From: Berkiella sp964496435
GTDB taxonomy: Bacteria; Pseudomonadota; Gammaproteobacteria; Berkiellales; Berkiellaceae
NCBI GenBank assembly: GCA_964496435.1
Contig: CAZBZP010000008.1
Location: forward strand, 1 to 64,000
Direction of reading: 5' to 3'
DNA length: 64,000 nucleotides
Below the pieces are notes generated by a model. It saw only the letters and a list, made by a program, of their open reading frames with translations, was not told the DNA's origin and made no database searches. The position numbers were made by a program, and so were the translations under genes. Below are positions 45,198 through 53,582 of this stretch, in pieces; positions within the stretch are counted from its first letter, which is position 1, and each line of letters opens with the position of its first letter.

Positions 45198-45944
45198 ATG
45201 ATTTTATCTTTTTTGGGATTTTTGCGCTTCTTAATAGGCCTGATCGATCTGATCGTGATGACAGCCATACTTTATCTTTTAAGCTTTCTCCCACAAAAAT
45301 ATCGTCAAGGATGGTATCGCCCTTTGTTTCGCTATTGGTGTTGGGTATTTATTCGCGCACTTGGGGTAAAACTCTATCTTCATCAAAAAAATAAAATCGC
45401 TTTACCCAAGCATTACATCATTATTGGCAATCATCCCTCGGCCTTTGAAGATATTGGCATGTCAGCCTTGTTTGATGCGCGCTTTCTGGCCAAAATTGAA
45501 GTCAAAGATTGGTGGATTGTGGGCCGTATTTCTGTTGCTGCAGGCACATTCTATGTGGAACGCGATTCCAAAGACTCACGCAGTGATGCCAGCCAAACCC
45601 TAAAGGAAGCGCTAAATCAGGGTTTAAATGTCGGTTTATATCCTGAAGGGGGATGTAAGGGACGGCGCATTTTTCTGCCCTTTCGCTATGGCAGTTTTGA
45701 TTTAAGCTTGCAATCAGGGGTACCTATCGTGCCTGTCTTTTTGCATTATGAGGCGCAATCTGATTTTGAATGGCAAAATCAGCATTTACTTTATAAATTG
45801 TGGATGATTTTAAGAGCACAAAATAAACGCGCAAACTACTACGTCTACGATGCCATACTCCCTTCTAGTTTCACTTCCAAAGAAGCCTATTGCGACTATG
45901 TGCAAAACTTATATTTAGATTGGCAGCAGCGCTATCTAGATTGA
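45198..45944 (+). CDS. plsC: 1-acyl-sn-glycerol-3-phosphate acyltransferase (PlsC-like)
   Basis: 248 residues. One or two N-terminal membrane helices (about 1-30), then the acyltransferase blocks: IIIGNHPSAFEDIG (block I), GTFYVERDSKDS (block II), YPEGGCKGRR (block III) and GVPIVPVFLHY (block IV). In block I the residue expected to be Asp in HX4D is Glu (HPSAFE), with Asp one place later, a departure from the canonical charge relay. It should acylate lysophosphatidate at sn-2 or a related lyso-lipid at the inner membrane. Overlaps the convergent DUF1249 gene by 9 bases. Confidence 0.87.
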   Translation: MILSFLGFLRFLIGLIDLIVMTAILYLLSFLPQKYRQGWYRPLFRYWCWVFIRALGVKLYLHQKNKIALPKHYIIIGNHPSAFEDIGMSALFDARFLAKIEVKDWWIVGRISVAAGTFYVERDSKDSRSDASQTLKEALNQGLNVGLYPEGGCKGRRIFLPFRYGSFDLSLQSGVPIVPVFLHYEAQSDFEWQNQHLLYKLWMILRAQNKRANYYVYDAILPSSFTSKEAYCDYVQNLYLDWQQRYLD

Positions 45945-46385
45945 GTCCAACTGATTATGCTGTTTCAAGCACAATGCCAAAATATCACCAAAGAGTTGGT
46001 TCATTTGCCATTTTTCCCAATAGGGTAAAATCTTAGCTGTAGCGGGATTGCCAAAAAACTGTAACTTCCCCAAGTTATCCCTAATGGCAGTCACTTCGGA
46101 CAGAGACGCATCATGGTAAATATTGATTTGGATATCGAAATTGGCAAGCCAAGCTGAAAGCTGCTGGCTGACGAATTTGATGTTGAAGGTTTCGGTATGG
46201 GCGTGGGTTTGAACAAGCTCTATTTCAAGGTTTCCCGCATTCCCTATTTCCCTGGATATATATGCGCCTTGTGAATATTGCTTAGGTAAAATCTTAAGTA
46301 TGCGCTGGTAATTAGCACTACAACAGTCCATGTAGGTATTAAAATTCATTTGCCCGGCTCTTTGGATTTCGATAGTTTTAAGCAT
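45936..46385 (-). CDS. DUF1249 (YqiB-like) protein
   Basis: 149 residues; ATG 46349 is an alternative start. The pattern CCSANYQRILKILP, then INIYHDASLSEVT and the C-terminal EKWQMNQLFGDILALCL match E. coli YqiB (DUF1249). Soluble, function unknown. Overlap of 9 bases with the convergent acyltransferase gene. Confidence 0.82.
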   Translation of the reverse strand: MLKTIEIQRAGQMNFNTYMDCCSANYQRILKILPKQYSQGAYISREIGNAGNLEIELVQTHAHTETFNIKFVSQQLSAWLANFDIQINIYHDASLSEVTAIRDNLGKLQFFGNPATAKILPYWEKWQMNQLFGDILALCLKQHNQLDSI

Positions 46386-46474
46386 AGTGGCTAGAAGAGG
46401 AGTCTGCCATGAGGCAGACTTTTTTAGAGGGGCTTAGGTATTACACCCATTTTTTACAGTACAGAAATAAGGTG

Positions 46475-47044
46475 CTACTTACCGGGTTTATGAGTTTGTT
46501 TGTCTCTTACCTCAATAAGCGCGGTGCGCAGGGTATCTTTTAATTCCTGATGTAACTCTGTCGTGATTTTAAATTTTTTGGTATTGTCTCGACTGTAATT
46601 GTGGCCATAGTTCTCGTCTTTAAAGGTAATCCCCTGAATAACTCTGGGTGACTTATAGCGTGGCACAACATGACAGTGGCAATGTTCAACATCATTTCCT
46701 AAAAATGCCAAATTTAATTTATCAGGTTGATAAGATGCATCATACATTGCTTTTAAATCAATTTTTATTTGATGAAGCTCCTTCCATTCTTCTAAAGTGA
46801 GATCGAAATTATCATATGCCTCATCTCGCTTAGCCCAAATAAAAACTCTACCTAAATAATACTGTTTAATATCAATAAAAATTTCCCAATGTGTATATTC
46901 CCCAATAAGGTCGTCAGCAATTTTCTTCCTGAATAATTGTGTTTTCACCTTAATCTCCTCAAGTTGCGCCTCATCTCTTATCACGCCTTCAGCATCCTGC
47001 TCATCTTTTGAGTTTTTCTTAAAACCTGGCAAATACATGGACAT
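46475..47044 (-). CDS. HIT-family hydrolase
   Basis: 189 residues. The histidine triad is HCHCHVVPRY (about 119-128), matching HxHxH-hh, the nucleotide-hydrolase/transferase signature; FLGNDVEHCH precedes it. Likely cleaves the alpha phosphate of a dinucleoside polyphosphate or AMP conjugate. Somewhat longer than typical HIT proteins (110-150), with a charged N-terminal 40-residue extension. Single gene. Confidence 0.82.
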   Translation of the reverse strand: MSMYLPGFKKNSKDEQDAEGVIRDEAQLEEIKVKTQLFRKKIADDLIGEYTHWEIFIDIKQYYLGRVFIWAKRDEAYDNFDLTLEEWKELHQIKIDLKAMYDASYQPDKLNLAFLGNDVEHCHCHVVPRYKSPRVIQGITFKDENYGHNYSRDNTKKFKITTELHQELKDTLRTALIEVRDKQTHKPGK

Positions 47045-47266
47045 TGGTGGACATACTCGTAGTTATTCATTAATTGAATAGAGTTTATCTACTTATGTTT
47101 TCTTTAGCAAGAAAACCACTAGCGCTTTGGCATGTAGTTATAACCACTTATGCATAGGAATCAACCGATTGGCGTAATTAACTTCTGCGCGCGTGCCCAA
47201 ATCAGTAAACTATTTTAAAAAAGAATAACTTCGTAAAAAAACCTTATCATCAATGGGGGGATGCAT

Positions 47267-47977
47267 ATGCTTAGCTTCTTATATTCCACTTTAGAAATGG
47301 AAGCAAATTACCAAATTGAAGCTTTAGATCCACTCCATCATTGGGCGCCAAAATTAAATGAAGCCCTAAGCGAATATCAATCGCAACATTCCCAAAACCA
47401 AGAACCATCGCTGTTCTTTTCATGGGTAAAGCAACACAAAGCTGAATTACCCTGTGTGCGATATTTAACCCAAACTGAATTGGAAAATCTTAAAGTTACC
47501 TTTCAACTCAATAATGCTATAACTTATGTGCACACAAAACAGAAAATTGGGATGACAGATACAGAAAAAGGCCCTGCGCCAAACACACAGGTCATTATGT
47601 TTGCCTTATCTGCACAAGGTGATTTTTATGTACATAAAAAGGTAAAGCCAAATAAAGGAGAGTTGGGTTTTAATCATTCTTCTTTCTTTAGTGGCAAACC
47701 TGTTGCAGGTGTTGGATTCTTTCATTTTAATCAGAACATGGATTTGATAGCCATTGATGATTACAGTGGTCATTATAAGCCTACTAAAATGCAAATGCTC
47801 AATGTCTTTCATGCTTTAACTGAAAAAGGCGTTGACCTTAGTAAAATTAGCTATAACCGCAGAATATCACCATTATCATTTGACAAAGAAATTTTAAATG
47901 CACAGGCATGGTATATGGCGAATAAGTATGAGCTAGAAGCATCCCGCACTAAGGGCATGTCTACGGCGAGTTGTTAG
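47267..47977 (+). CDS. Protein with IQM-like HSSF...SGHYKPT motif, possible effector
   Basis: 236 residues from ATG 47267, six bases after a GGGGGG run; ATG 47261 abuts that run. Near residues 145-180 it reads FNHSSFFSGKPVAGVGFFHF, then a hydrophobic strand, IAIDDYSGHYKPT. That HSSFxxGxxxxxxGxxx...I...SGHYxPT pattern is what I recall from plant IQM (calmodulin-binding) proteins and from some bacterial effectors. No signal peptide or membrane helix. Its 3' end overlaps the minus-strand 708-residue gene by 17 bases. Confidence 0.6.
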   Translation: MLSFLYSTLEMEANYQIEALDPLHHWAPKLNEALSEYQSQHSQNQEPSLFFSWVKQHKAELPCVRYLTQTELENLKVTFQLNNAITYVHTKQKIGMTDTEKGPAPNTQVIMFALSAQGDFYVHKKVKPNKGELGFNHSSFFSGKPVAGVGFFHFNQNMDLIAIDDYSGHYKPTKMQMLNVFHALTEKGVDLSKISYNRRISPLSFDKEILNAQAWYMANKYELEASRTKGMSTASC

Positions 47978-50087
47978 CAATTTCTATCAACACAGCCAAG
48001 GCAATAAAAGCATCTTCAGTGGGATATTCGAAGATGTTTTTATTTAAAAACCCAGCAGCAAAAAGCGCTGAACCTAAAATTTGTTCCCATGCAGCGGTGT
48101 CATAACCCTTTTCCTTGGCAATAATAAAAAATGGCTCCAAAACGCCTTTGGTTTTTGTTGCCAATAAAGCTTGCTTATGTGGAGATAAACTAAAGTTGTG
48201 GTTAATAATTATTTTTTTATTAGCAAGATCAAGTTGCACTTGCGAATGAAATGCTGATTGAACCATGGTTGGAAAAAGCACTTCAAAATACACATCATTA
48301 TATATTGTTTTAGCTAAATCTTCACAAGGATGTGTAACGCCTGCATATTCATAGTCAATGGTTTCGTAAGCACCATCATTTTTAACGAGTATATTGCCTG
48401 CATGATTGTCACCAAACCCATATATTTTAACTTTTTTATCTAAATATTTTGGATTTAAATATTCTGTTGCTTTCTCGATTGTTTGCTCTAGAGAAGGATA
48501 TGTTTTTCCATTAATGATAGGAGTTAACTCTTTTAACTGCTCAAAAGAAATTGTTTCACCATCGGGCAGTTTGATTTGTTTTTCAAAATAATAAGATTTT
48601 ATCCTTTCGCCAGTTAATCTCTCATAATAAAGTTTATGAATTCGGGAATCTTGTGTTGAAACTTTATTGACACTATCAAGTGATGTCACATAACCTGTTA
48701 GCAATTCCTCTGCTCTTGAGAGTTCAACCTTAAATATCAAGGGTACATTTTTCTCAAAATTGACTTTCAGAAGCTGCGCTAAAGGCTCTCCCGCAAAGAA
48801 GGGTTCTATCAGAAATCGATATTCTTTATCTACATACACGGGTTTAATAACATGGGGGTAGAGTTGTTCTAAATTCTCTAGATTCTTTACCTCATAAAAT
48901 ATGGAAGCAGGATCTTTTTCTCTCATCGCTTTGTAAAAATACACGGGCTCGGTCAAATTAGGTGCAAGGGTTACCTTACCCAAATTAGCATTGGAACTAT
49001 AGGCTTTTTCTGATGATGATAAAGGAATAATTTTAAATTGGGTTTTACCCACAATTTTCTTTACGGCTTGCTTAATGCGTTGAGACAAATCATCAGGGTA
49101 GATAATCACGGGTGGCTTTTGTGGCGCAATATAGTTGAAATTAACATGCGGATTTTTAAATAAATCAATATTTAAATCAACGACAAAGCCTTCTTGTGCT
49201 TTTCGTGAGCAATCAGGAATAGATATTTTTTCCTTAGCCATTAGAGCATCAAATTGCGCATTAATGCTATTTTTGTACTTATCAGAGAACTTATATTCTC
49301 TGATAAGGTATTGCGTCAAACGCTGCGAAGGACGCAGGCATCCCTGAGTGGCGGCAAGCTGAATCATTTGTTGTCTTTTGGCTAATTGCAAGGCCAAGAA
49401 TTTTTCTTGTTCACCGCTAACGGGTTTGGCGGTAATTAAAAAATCGGTAATCAAACCTGGCACCACGGTTTCTTTATAGCTATAGTAATTCCTATCAAGA
49501 ATTATAAAAGTTGGTTGCGTGGCAGCCAAGCGCTTATTAACCAACATGATTTCAATGTTGTCACCCATTAATGAAAAGCCATTGTAGACTCTTCTGTCCT
49601 TGAGCAATGAAAGCACTTGAAATGGCTTACCCACCTCATTTTGTGACAAGGTTTCAAGATCACTTAATTTGACGGTGACTTTTATCCCTTGGATATTGCC
49701 CGCAATACGCATTACTTGAATTTTATCTTTGATAAAGGTATCAACTTCTTTTTTATCAAAAAATTCAAACTTATCATCGTATCCCAATAATTGCTGAATT
49801 TGCTCTTTGTTAGCTTTTGTTAAAAAATCTTCAAGGTCCTTTCTGGTTGCAAATAAAAACATACTATCAATATCATTTGCTTGATTATTTTTATAGCTTA
49901 TTGATTCATAGGCTACCCCGCCCCCAATAATGAAAGCGCCTTTGATTTGTTTTTCCTGCAATTGATGCGCAATGCGGCCGAGAATTTCATCAGATTTGTT
50001 AGTTTTGCTAAAGCTACAGGGTGAGCATAATGCAAAGCCTAAAATGATAAAGCCTAAGAAAAGCTTTTTATTAAAAAGAGAGAGCAT
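47961..50087 (-). CDS. Exported nucleotidyltransferase-like / kinase-like fusion protein
   Basis: 708 residues from ATG 50087 (AGGTGG upstream). Signal peptide about 1-27 (LSLFNKKLFLGFIILGFAL, then CSPCSFSK). Next is a nucleotidyltransferase-like motif, IIGGGVAYESISY with NDIDSMFLF (GG about 55-57, D72, D74), and a Cys-rich middle region. The C-terminal domain has a kinase catalytic loop YGFGDNHAGNILV (D560, H562, N565) and IDYEYAG (D578), as in APH/choline-kinase folds. Two ATP-using modules behind a signal peptide would be odd in the periplasm, where ATP is absent, so action outside the cell or in a host is a fair inference. Last gene of the leader-peptide cluster. Confidence 0.68.
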   Translation of the reverse strand: MLSLFNKKLFLGFIILGFALCSPCSFSKTNKSDEILGRIAHQLQEKQIKGAFIIGGGVAYESISYKNNQANDIDSMFLFATRKDLEDFLTKANKEQIQQLLGYDDKFEFFDKKEVDTFIKDKIQVMRIAGNIQGIKVTVKLSDLETLSQNEVGKPFQVLSLLKDRRVYNGFSLMGDNIEIMLVNKRLAATQPTFIILDRNYYSYKETVVPGLITDFLITAKPVSGEQEKFLALQLAKRQQMIQLAATQGCLRPSQRLTQYLIREYKFSDKYKNSINAQFDALMAKEKISIPDCSRKAQEGFVVDLNIDLFKNPHVNFNYIAPQKPPVIIYPDDLSQRIKQAVKKIVGKTQFKIIPLSSSEKAYSSNANLGKVTLAPNLTEPVYFYKAMREKDPASIFYEVKNLENLEQLYPHVIKPVYVDKEYRFLIEPFFAGEPLAQLLKVNFEKNVPLIFKVELSRAEELLTGYVTSLDSVNKVSTQDSRIHKLYYERLTGERIKSYYFEKQIKLPDGETISFEQLKELTPIINGKTYPSLEQTIEKATEYLNPKYLDKKVKIYGFGDNHAGNILVKNDGAYETIDYEYAGVTHPCEDLAKTIYNDVYFEVLFPTMVQSAFHSQVQLDLANKKIIINHNFSLSPHKQALLATKTKGVLEPFFIIAKEKGYDTAAWEQILGSALFAAGFLNKNIFEYPTEDAFIALAVLIEIANNSP

Positions 50088-50174
50088 TGCAGCACCACCT
50101 GGCATGGAAAAGTTGTAATAACCAGTATAGTGCTAAAAGACTAAGTATTATTTAAAAGGTGCTCATACACCTCT

Positions 50175-50417
50175 TTATTCCCTATGTCCACCGATAATGG
50201 CCCCGCCAACCATCCATATTAAACCCAAGCCGCAGCCCAAAATTAATCGTTCTGAAACGCCCAGCATTAAAGGGGTTGCGATGCCATATCCAAATAAAAA
50301 GCCTGTGACCAAACCAATCGAACCACCGCTTATGACGCCATACCAATTAAAATTTTGCTCACAAAAACAACCACCACTTATTTGAAATAATTCACTTTGT
50401 GTCAACGATTTCATCAC
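50175..50417 (-). CDS. Double-glycine leader peptide, class II bacteriocin-like
   Basis: 80 residues. The leader LTQSELFQISGG fits the double-glycine consensus at every key place: L-12, T-11, E-8, L-7, I-4, G-2, G-1. Cleavage after GG (residue 16) would release a 64-residue core starting CFCEQNFNWYG, with 15 glycines, GxxxGxxxG runs (GLVTGFLFG) and two hydrophobic stretches, ending GGAIIGGHRE. This is the build of class II bacteriocins and microcins that insert in membranes. Maturation normally needs a C39 peptidase-ABC exporter; none is in this window. 79 bases downstream of the 97-residue gene. Confidence 0.8.
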   Translation of the reverse strand: MMKSLTQSELFQISGGCFCEQNFNWYGVISGGSIGLVTGFLFGYGIATPLMLGVSERLILGCGLGLIWMVGGAIIGGHRE

Positions 50418-50496
50418 AATCTCTCATCTATGGATTACTAACTGCCAGATTATAAGTAATTTAAATGCTATCTTAAATTCAAATGGGGATGCGCAG

Positions 50497-50790
50497 TTAG
50501 GCGTCAAATTCGATGCGATAGAGATGACCACCTTCTACACTCAGCGCTGTAGCAAGATAGGTATTGATTAAAAACGGTTTTGAGAAATCACAGGATATAG
50601 GGCGATCATGTAAATCATGTATGGCATTGGCATATAATATAACGTTCAAACGATGGCCACCATAGGAACCTTTGGCTTCAAATTTAGATCCATAGGTGAC
50701 GACAATTTCCATCATGGATGGCGTTAATGTTTGAACAACAGCTTTAGCTGCGCTAACTGATGCCATTTCTTTTTGTGTAAGTGTTCTCAT
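50497..50790 (-). CDS. Leader-type N-terminus protein, kinase-coupled
   Basis: 97 residues. N-terminus MRTLTQKEMASVSAA aligns without gaps to the double-glycine leader of the next gene: L-12, T-11, Q-10, E-8, M-7, V-4, S-3, but with Ala-Ala in place of Gly-Gly. The remaining 82 residues are beta-rich (YGGHRLNVILYANAIHDLHD, PFLINTYLATALSVEGG) and end HLYRIEFDA. No family is known to me. Its ATG overlaps the stop of the upstream kinase-fold gene (ATGA), so the two are translationally coupled. Could be an immunity protein, a modified precursor peptide or a divergent paralogue of the GG peptide. Confidence 0.68.
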   Translation of the reverse strand: MRTLTQKEMASVSAAKAVVQTLTPSMMEIVVTYGSKFEAKGSYGGHRLNVILYANAIHDLHDRPISCDFSKPFLINTYLATALSVEGGHLYRIEFDA

Positions 50791-51782
50791 GAATCATCAT
50801 CCTTTTGATTTATTATTATTAGTGCCTTTTCAAAAGCAGGTAAACTCATTTCATATAATGATTGATGCAACACAACCATCGCGTAAAGCATGAGATCTTT
50901 GGTTGTGTCATAGGCGTATTTGCCTTGTTTCCTGCCTTCGTACCATGCGTTGAAAGAAGGAACTGGCTCATTAAAATCCATCATACCACCATCATAGGCA
51001 TGTTGAAAAAAATGTACAACATGAAAACAATAAGAGACTTGTTTCATTAACATTAATTTAGCCATCTCCTTTTCATTGGGTTGCTGGCCAAGATAGGAGG
51101 TGAGAAAGTTTAACTCCTCACTTTCATTGAGGCAGTTTTGCTGACAAATAGTTGCCAAGTCAAAATAAGGGTCTTCCAAACCTGCTGCTTCAAAATCAAT
51201 TAGATAAAATTGTTTGCCATCATAAAGAACATTTTCGCTATTTAAATCATTATGGCAAGAAGCCAATTGGCGATGTGCTTGTAAAATAGCCATGACATCC
51301 TGAATTGTTTTTAAATAATCTTTGAGCGCTTGCAAGGGCGTTATGGCGCTCAACTTTTGAATGAACTCATTCAGATAAGGAAAAATTACACAGTGTGGTT
51401 CAGGTATAGAGCCACTATAATGTAATTTTTTTAAAAGCGAAGGCATTTGGTTAAGGATCATGGCTTTAGTAAAGGGTTGCTGCTGAATATAATCGCAAAT
51501 CATCACCCCTTCACTTGCATCAGCATAATAACAAAATGGTGCAAGCTGCAAGCCTGAACCATATTCTGCACATAGTACTTGTATGTTTCTGTCTTCAATG
51601 GGTTGATCTAACCCCATCATGCGCAGTACATAATAACTATCATTTATCCTTATTTTGAACATCTGAGCAGAAGAGCCCCCTCCCAAAAGCGGGGTTATTT
51701 CATCGGGACAATCCTGATTGAAGGCTTTAATCATCGCGGCTTTAACTGAAGCTAAACGCGAAGGTGCTATTAGGGTTTTCAT
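50787..51782 (-). CDS. APH/choline-kinase-fold phosphotransferase
   Basis: 331 residues, no signal peptide. N-lobe GGGSSAQMFKIRIND (glycine loop) and YYVLRMM; catalytic loop HNDLNSENVLYD (H177, D179, N184) and metal-binding LIDFEAAG (D196), intact. Closest to choline/ethanolamine or aminoglycoside phosphotransferases. First gene of a four-gene minus-strand cluster and coupled to the leader-type 97-residue protein. A role in phosphorylating the peptide or a small molecule is inferred; it could as well be an ordinary choline kinase. Confidence 0.78.
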   Translation of the reverse strand: MKTLIAPSRLASVKAAMIKAFNQDCPDEITPLLGGGSSAQMFKIRINDSYYVLRMMGLDQPIEDRNIQVLCAEYGSGLQLAPFCYYADASEGVMICDYIQQQPFTKAMILNQMPSLLKKLHYSGSIPEPHCVIFPYLNEFIQKLSAITPLQALKDYLKTIQDVMAILQAHRQLASCHNDLNSENVLYDGKQFYLIDFEAAGLEDPYFDLATICQQNCLNESEELNFLTSYLGQQPNEKEMAKLMLMKQVSYCFHVVHFFQHAYDGGMMDFNEPVPSFNAWYEGRKQGKYAYDTTKDLMLYAMVVLHQSLYEMSLPAFEKALIIINQKDDDS

Positions 51783-51869
51783 CTTTATTTTCTTTTTTTA
51801 ACAAAGGGTTTCATTTCTATATGAACTTGCTACAATTCTTTCACCTGAAAGCAAACATTGTAAGGGATT

Positions 51870-52775
51870 ATGATGCTTTTTAGTACTATTGCAACGCGCC
51901 AAGACGCCTCAGGCGCGCAAAAATCTGATGCAAATCAATTCCCTAACACGCAAGACAGCGCTGATAACAAACAAGCTGTTGAGCTTGAACGCTTATTAGC
52001 AATTATCACTAACTTGGATTTTAGTACAGTTACAAAAGCAAGCACTCAAGAACATCAAGTGCTAGATATTCTACAAAATTTATTTCCGCAAATAGCCAAA
52101 GACAAACTTATACAAATTGAAGCCTCTGTTTGTGCACGCATGGAAAAGAATGCAAAACATTTGAGCGCAATGAACACCTCTGATACAAACACTTTTTTTA
52201 TTAAACTCTCATTAAGTATTGCTGCCAGTGTTGCCTCCTTCTATCTTGGTGGCACGCTTGCTGCAAAGGGTAGCGAGCTCCTGATTACCAAGGCTTATAC
52301 CATCCTTTTTGGTACACCCAATCCAGAGAGTGTTGCCTATTCTTTACTCGTGCCTGTTAAGAAATTTGTCACTTCTTTAGCACAGGAATACGGTGGTTAT
52401 GCGATAGGTATTGTGGCTGGGCCAGTAGTTTATAATGTTAGTGGTTTAGGCATGTTTCTGTGCAAAAAAGCCGCTTTCCTGACGCGCTTAATGGCAAAGA
52501 AACCACAAATGCACTTAGCCATGTCCCTAAAAGATCCCAGCGCTTTTTCAAATGTTAACATTGAAGAGATCATTGCTGATTTTGAGATGTTGGTTATTTC
52601 ATCTGAATCTCCCTTTAGAGAAGATACGACGGAAACAGAAGATATTTTAGTAGGCGGGCAGCCCTGTTGTATTTGTCATAACTATAGAGGAAAACGAGAA
52701 GCTTTGGCACAAGAGAAAATACAAAACGCGCCCCTGCCACATCACGATATGAGCAAACTTTCCTTCAACGCCTAA
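51870..52775 (+). CDS. Putative membrane protein with C-terminal cysteine cluster
   Basis: 301 residues, TAAGGGA before the ATG. N-terminal 105 residues are polar and helical. Hydrophobic segments at about 112-130 (LSLSIAASVASFYLGGTLAA) and 175-200 (GGYAIGIVAGPVVYNVSGLG) suggest membrane insertion. The C-terminus holds GQPCCICHNYRGKRE, a CCxxCH cluster that could bind a metal. Divergent from the kinase/leader cluster with an 87-base gap. No family recognised; possible effector. Confidence 0.6.
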   Translation: MMLFSTIATRQDASGAQKSDANQFPNTQDSADNKQAVELERLLAIITNLDFSTVTKASTQEHQVLDILQNLFPQIAKDKLIQIEASVCARMEKNAKHLSAMNTSDTNTFFIKLSLSIAASVASFYLGGTLAAKGSELLITKAYTILFGTPNPESVAYSLLVPVKKFVTSLAQEYGGYAIGIVAGPVVYNVSGLGMFLCKKAAFLTRLMAKKPQMHLAMSLKDPSAFSNVNIEEIIADFEMLVISSESPFREDTTETEDILVGGQPCCICHNYRGKREALAQEKIQNAPLPHHDMSKLSFNA

Positions 52776-52907
52776 TGCAAAATCGCGTATATAAACCTAA
52801 TTGATTGGGCGACAAACGGTAGTTATAACCCTGTAGACTGACAGCAGTAAGTTTGATAACATAACTCTACTGTTTGATGATATGTCAGGTTTTCGGGGGA
52901 AAATATA

Positions 52908-53519
52908 ATGTTAAAAAGCATATTAGATCACTTTGGTTTAGCAGGTTCTGCGTCATCGCTTGCAGGCTATGCCATGAGTATCGTAAAAAATATTAATAAC
53001 GCTACTAACCTTTCATTAACGGATAAGCAAAGGAAAAAGGCGCGTAAAAATTTCATTGAAAAATTTATTAACCTAGTCGCACCTGTTGTTGTTGGTGCAA
53101 TTGCGGGCATATTTTCTTATTCTGCTGCAGCCATTCCTGCGGCTCAAATGACAGATAAATTTCTAAAAGCTTCAGGCATTAGCAAAATGATAGGCAAGCT
53201 TTTACACCCATTGCTTGCGCCTATTGCTGACTTTTTCGGTTTTCTCAAAAAGAAAGTAAAACAATATCTTGGGATTGATGTAAATAAAGTAGTTGATTAT
53301 GGTGTCGGTATTGTCGAACCGATTGTTGGTGAAGATACAACTAAAACCGCTTCTTTGGAAAGTAGCAAAGCATCTGCAAATAAAAGAAATATGCATGATG
53401 CGCGTAAACGTCCCATGAAATTTAGCAGTGCAACAGCATCTTCATCGAGCGAAAAATTTTATCCGGCATACACCAAGTCAGGATATGATAAAAGCCCAAG
53501 AAGAGGCTATGTCTTGTAA
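52908..53519 (+). CDS. Small membrane-associated protein with basic tail
   Basis: 203 residues. A hydrophobic block at about 58-85 (LVAPVVVGAIAGIFSYSAAA) is followed by amphipathic helices (LLHPLLAPIADFFGFLKKKV) and a disordered C-terminus with Ser runs and basic clusters (NKRNMHDARKRPMKF). The tail resembles a bipartite nuclear-localisation signal in spacing, but this could be chance. Function unknown. Followed by a strong terminator. Confidence 0.6.
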   Translation: MLKSILDHFGLAGSASSLAGYAMSIVKNINNATNLSLTDKQRKKARKNFIEKFINLVAPVVVGAIAGIFSYSAAAIPAAQMTDKFLKASGISKMIGKLLHPLLAPIADFFGFLKKKVKQYLGIDVNKVVDYGVGIVEPIVGEDTTKTASLESSKASANKRNMHDARKRPMKFSSATASSSSEKFYPAYTKSGYDKSPRRGYVL

Positions 53520-53530
53520 GCTTCAAAACC

Positions 53531-53564
53531 AAAAAAAAGCCCTTAAAATTAAGGGCTTTTTTTT
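53531..53564. terminator. Bidirectional rho-independent terminator
   Basis: Stem agcccttaa / ttaagggct with flanking A-run and T-run (aaaaaaaa...tttttttt). It serves 52908-53519 on the plus strand and 53583-53918 on the minus strand. Confidence 0.9.
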
Positions 53565-53582
53565 GCACAGCTAATCTATTTC

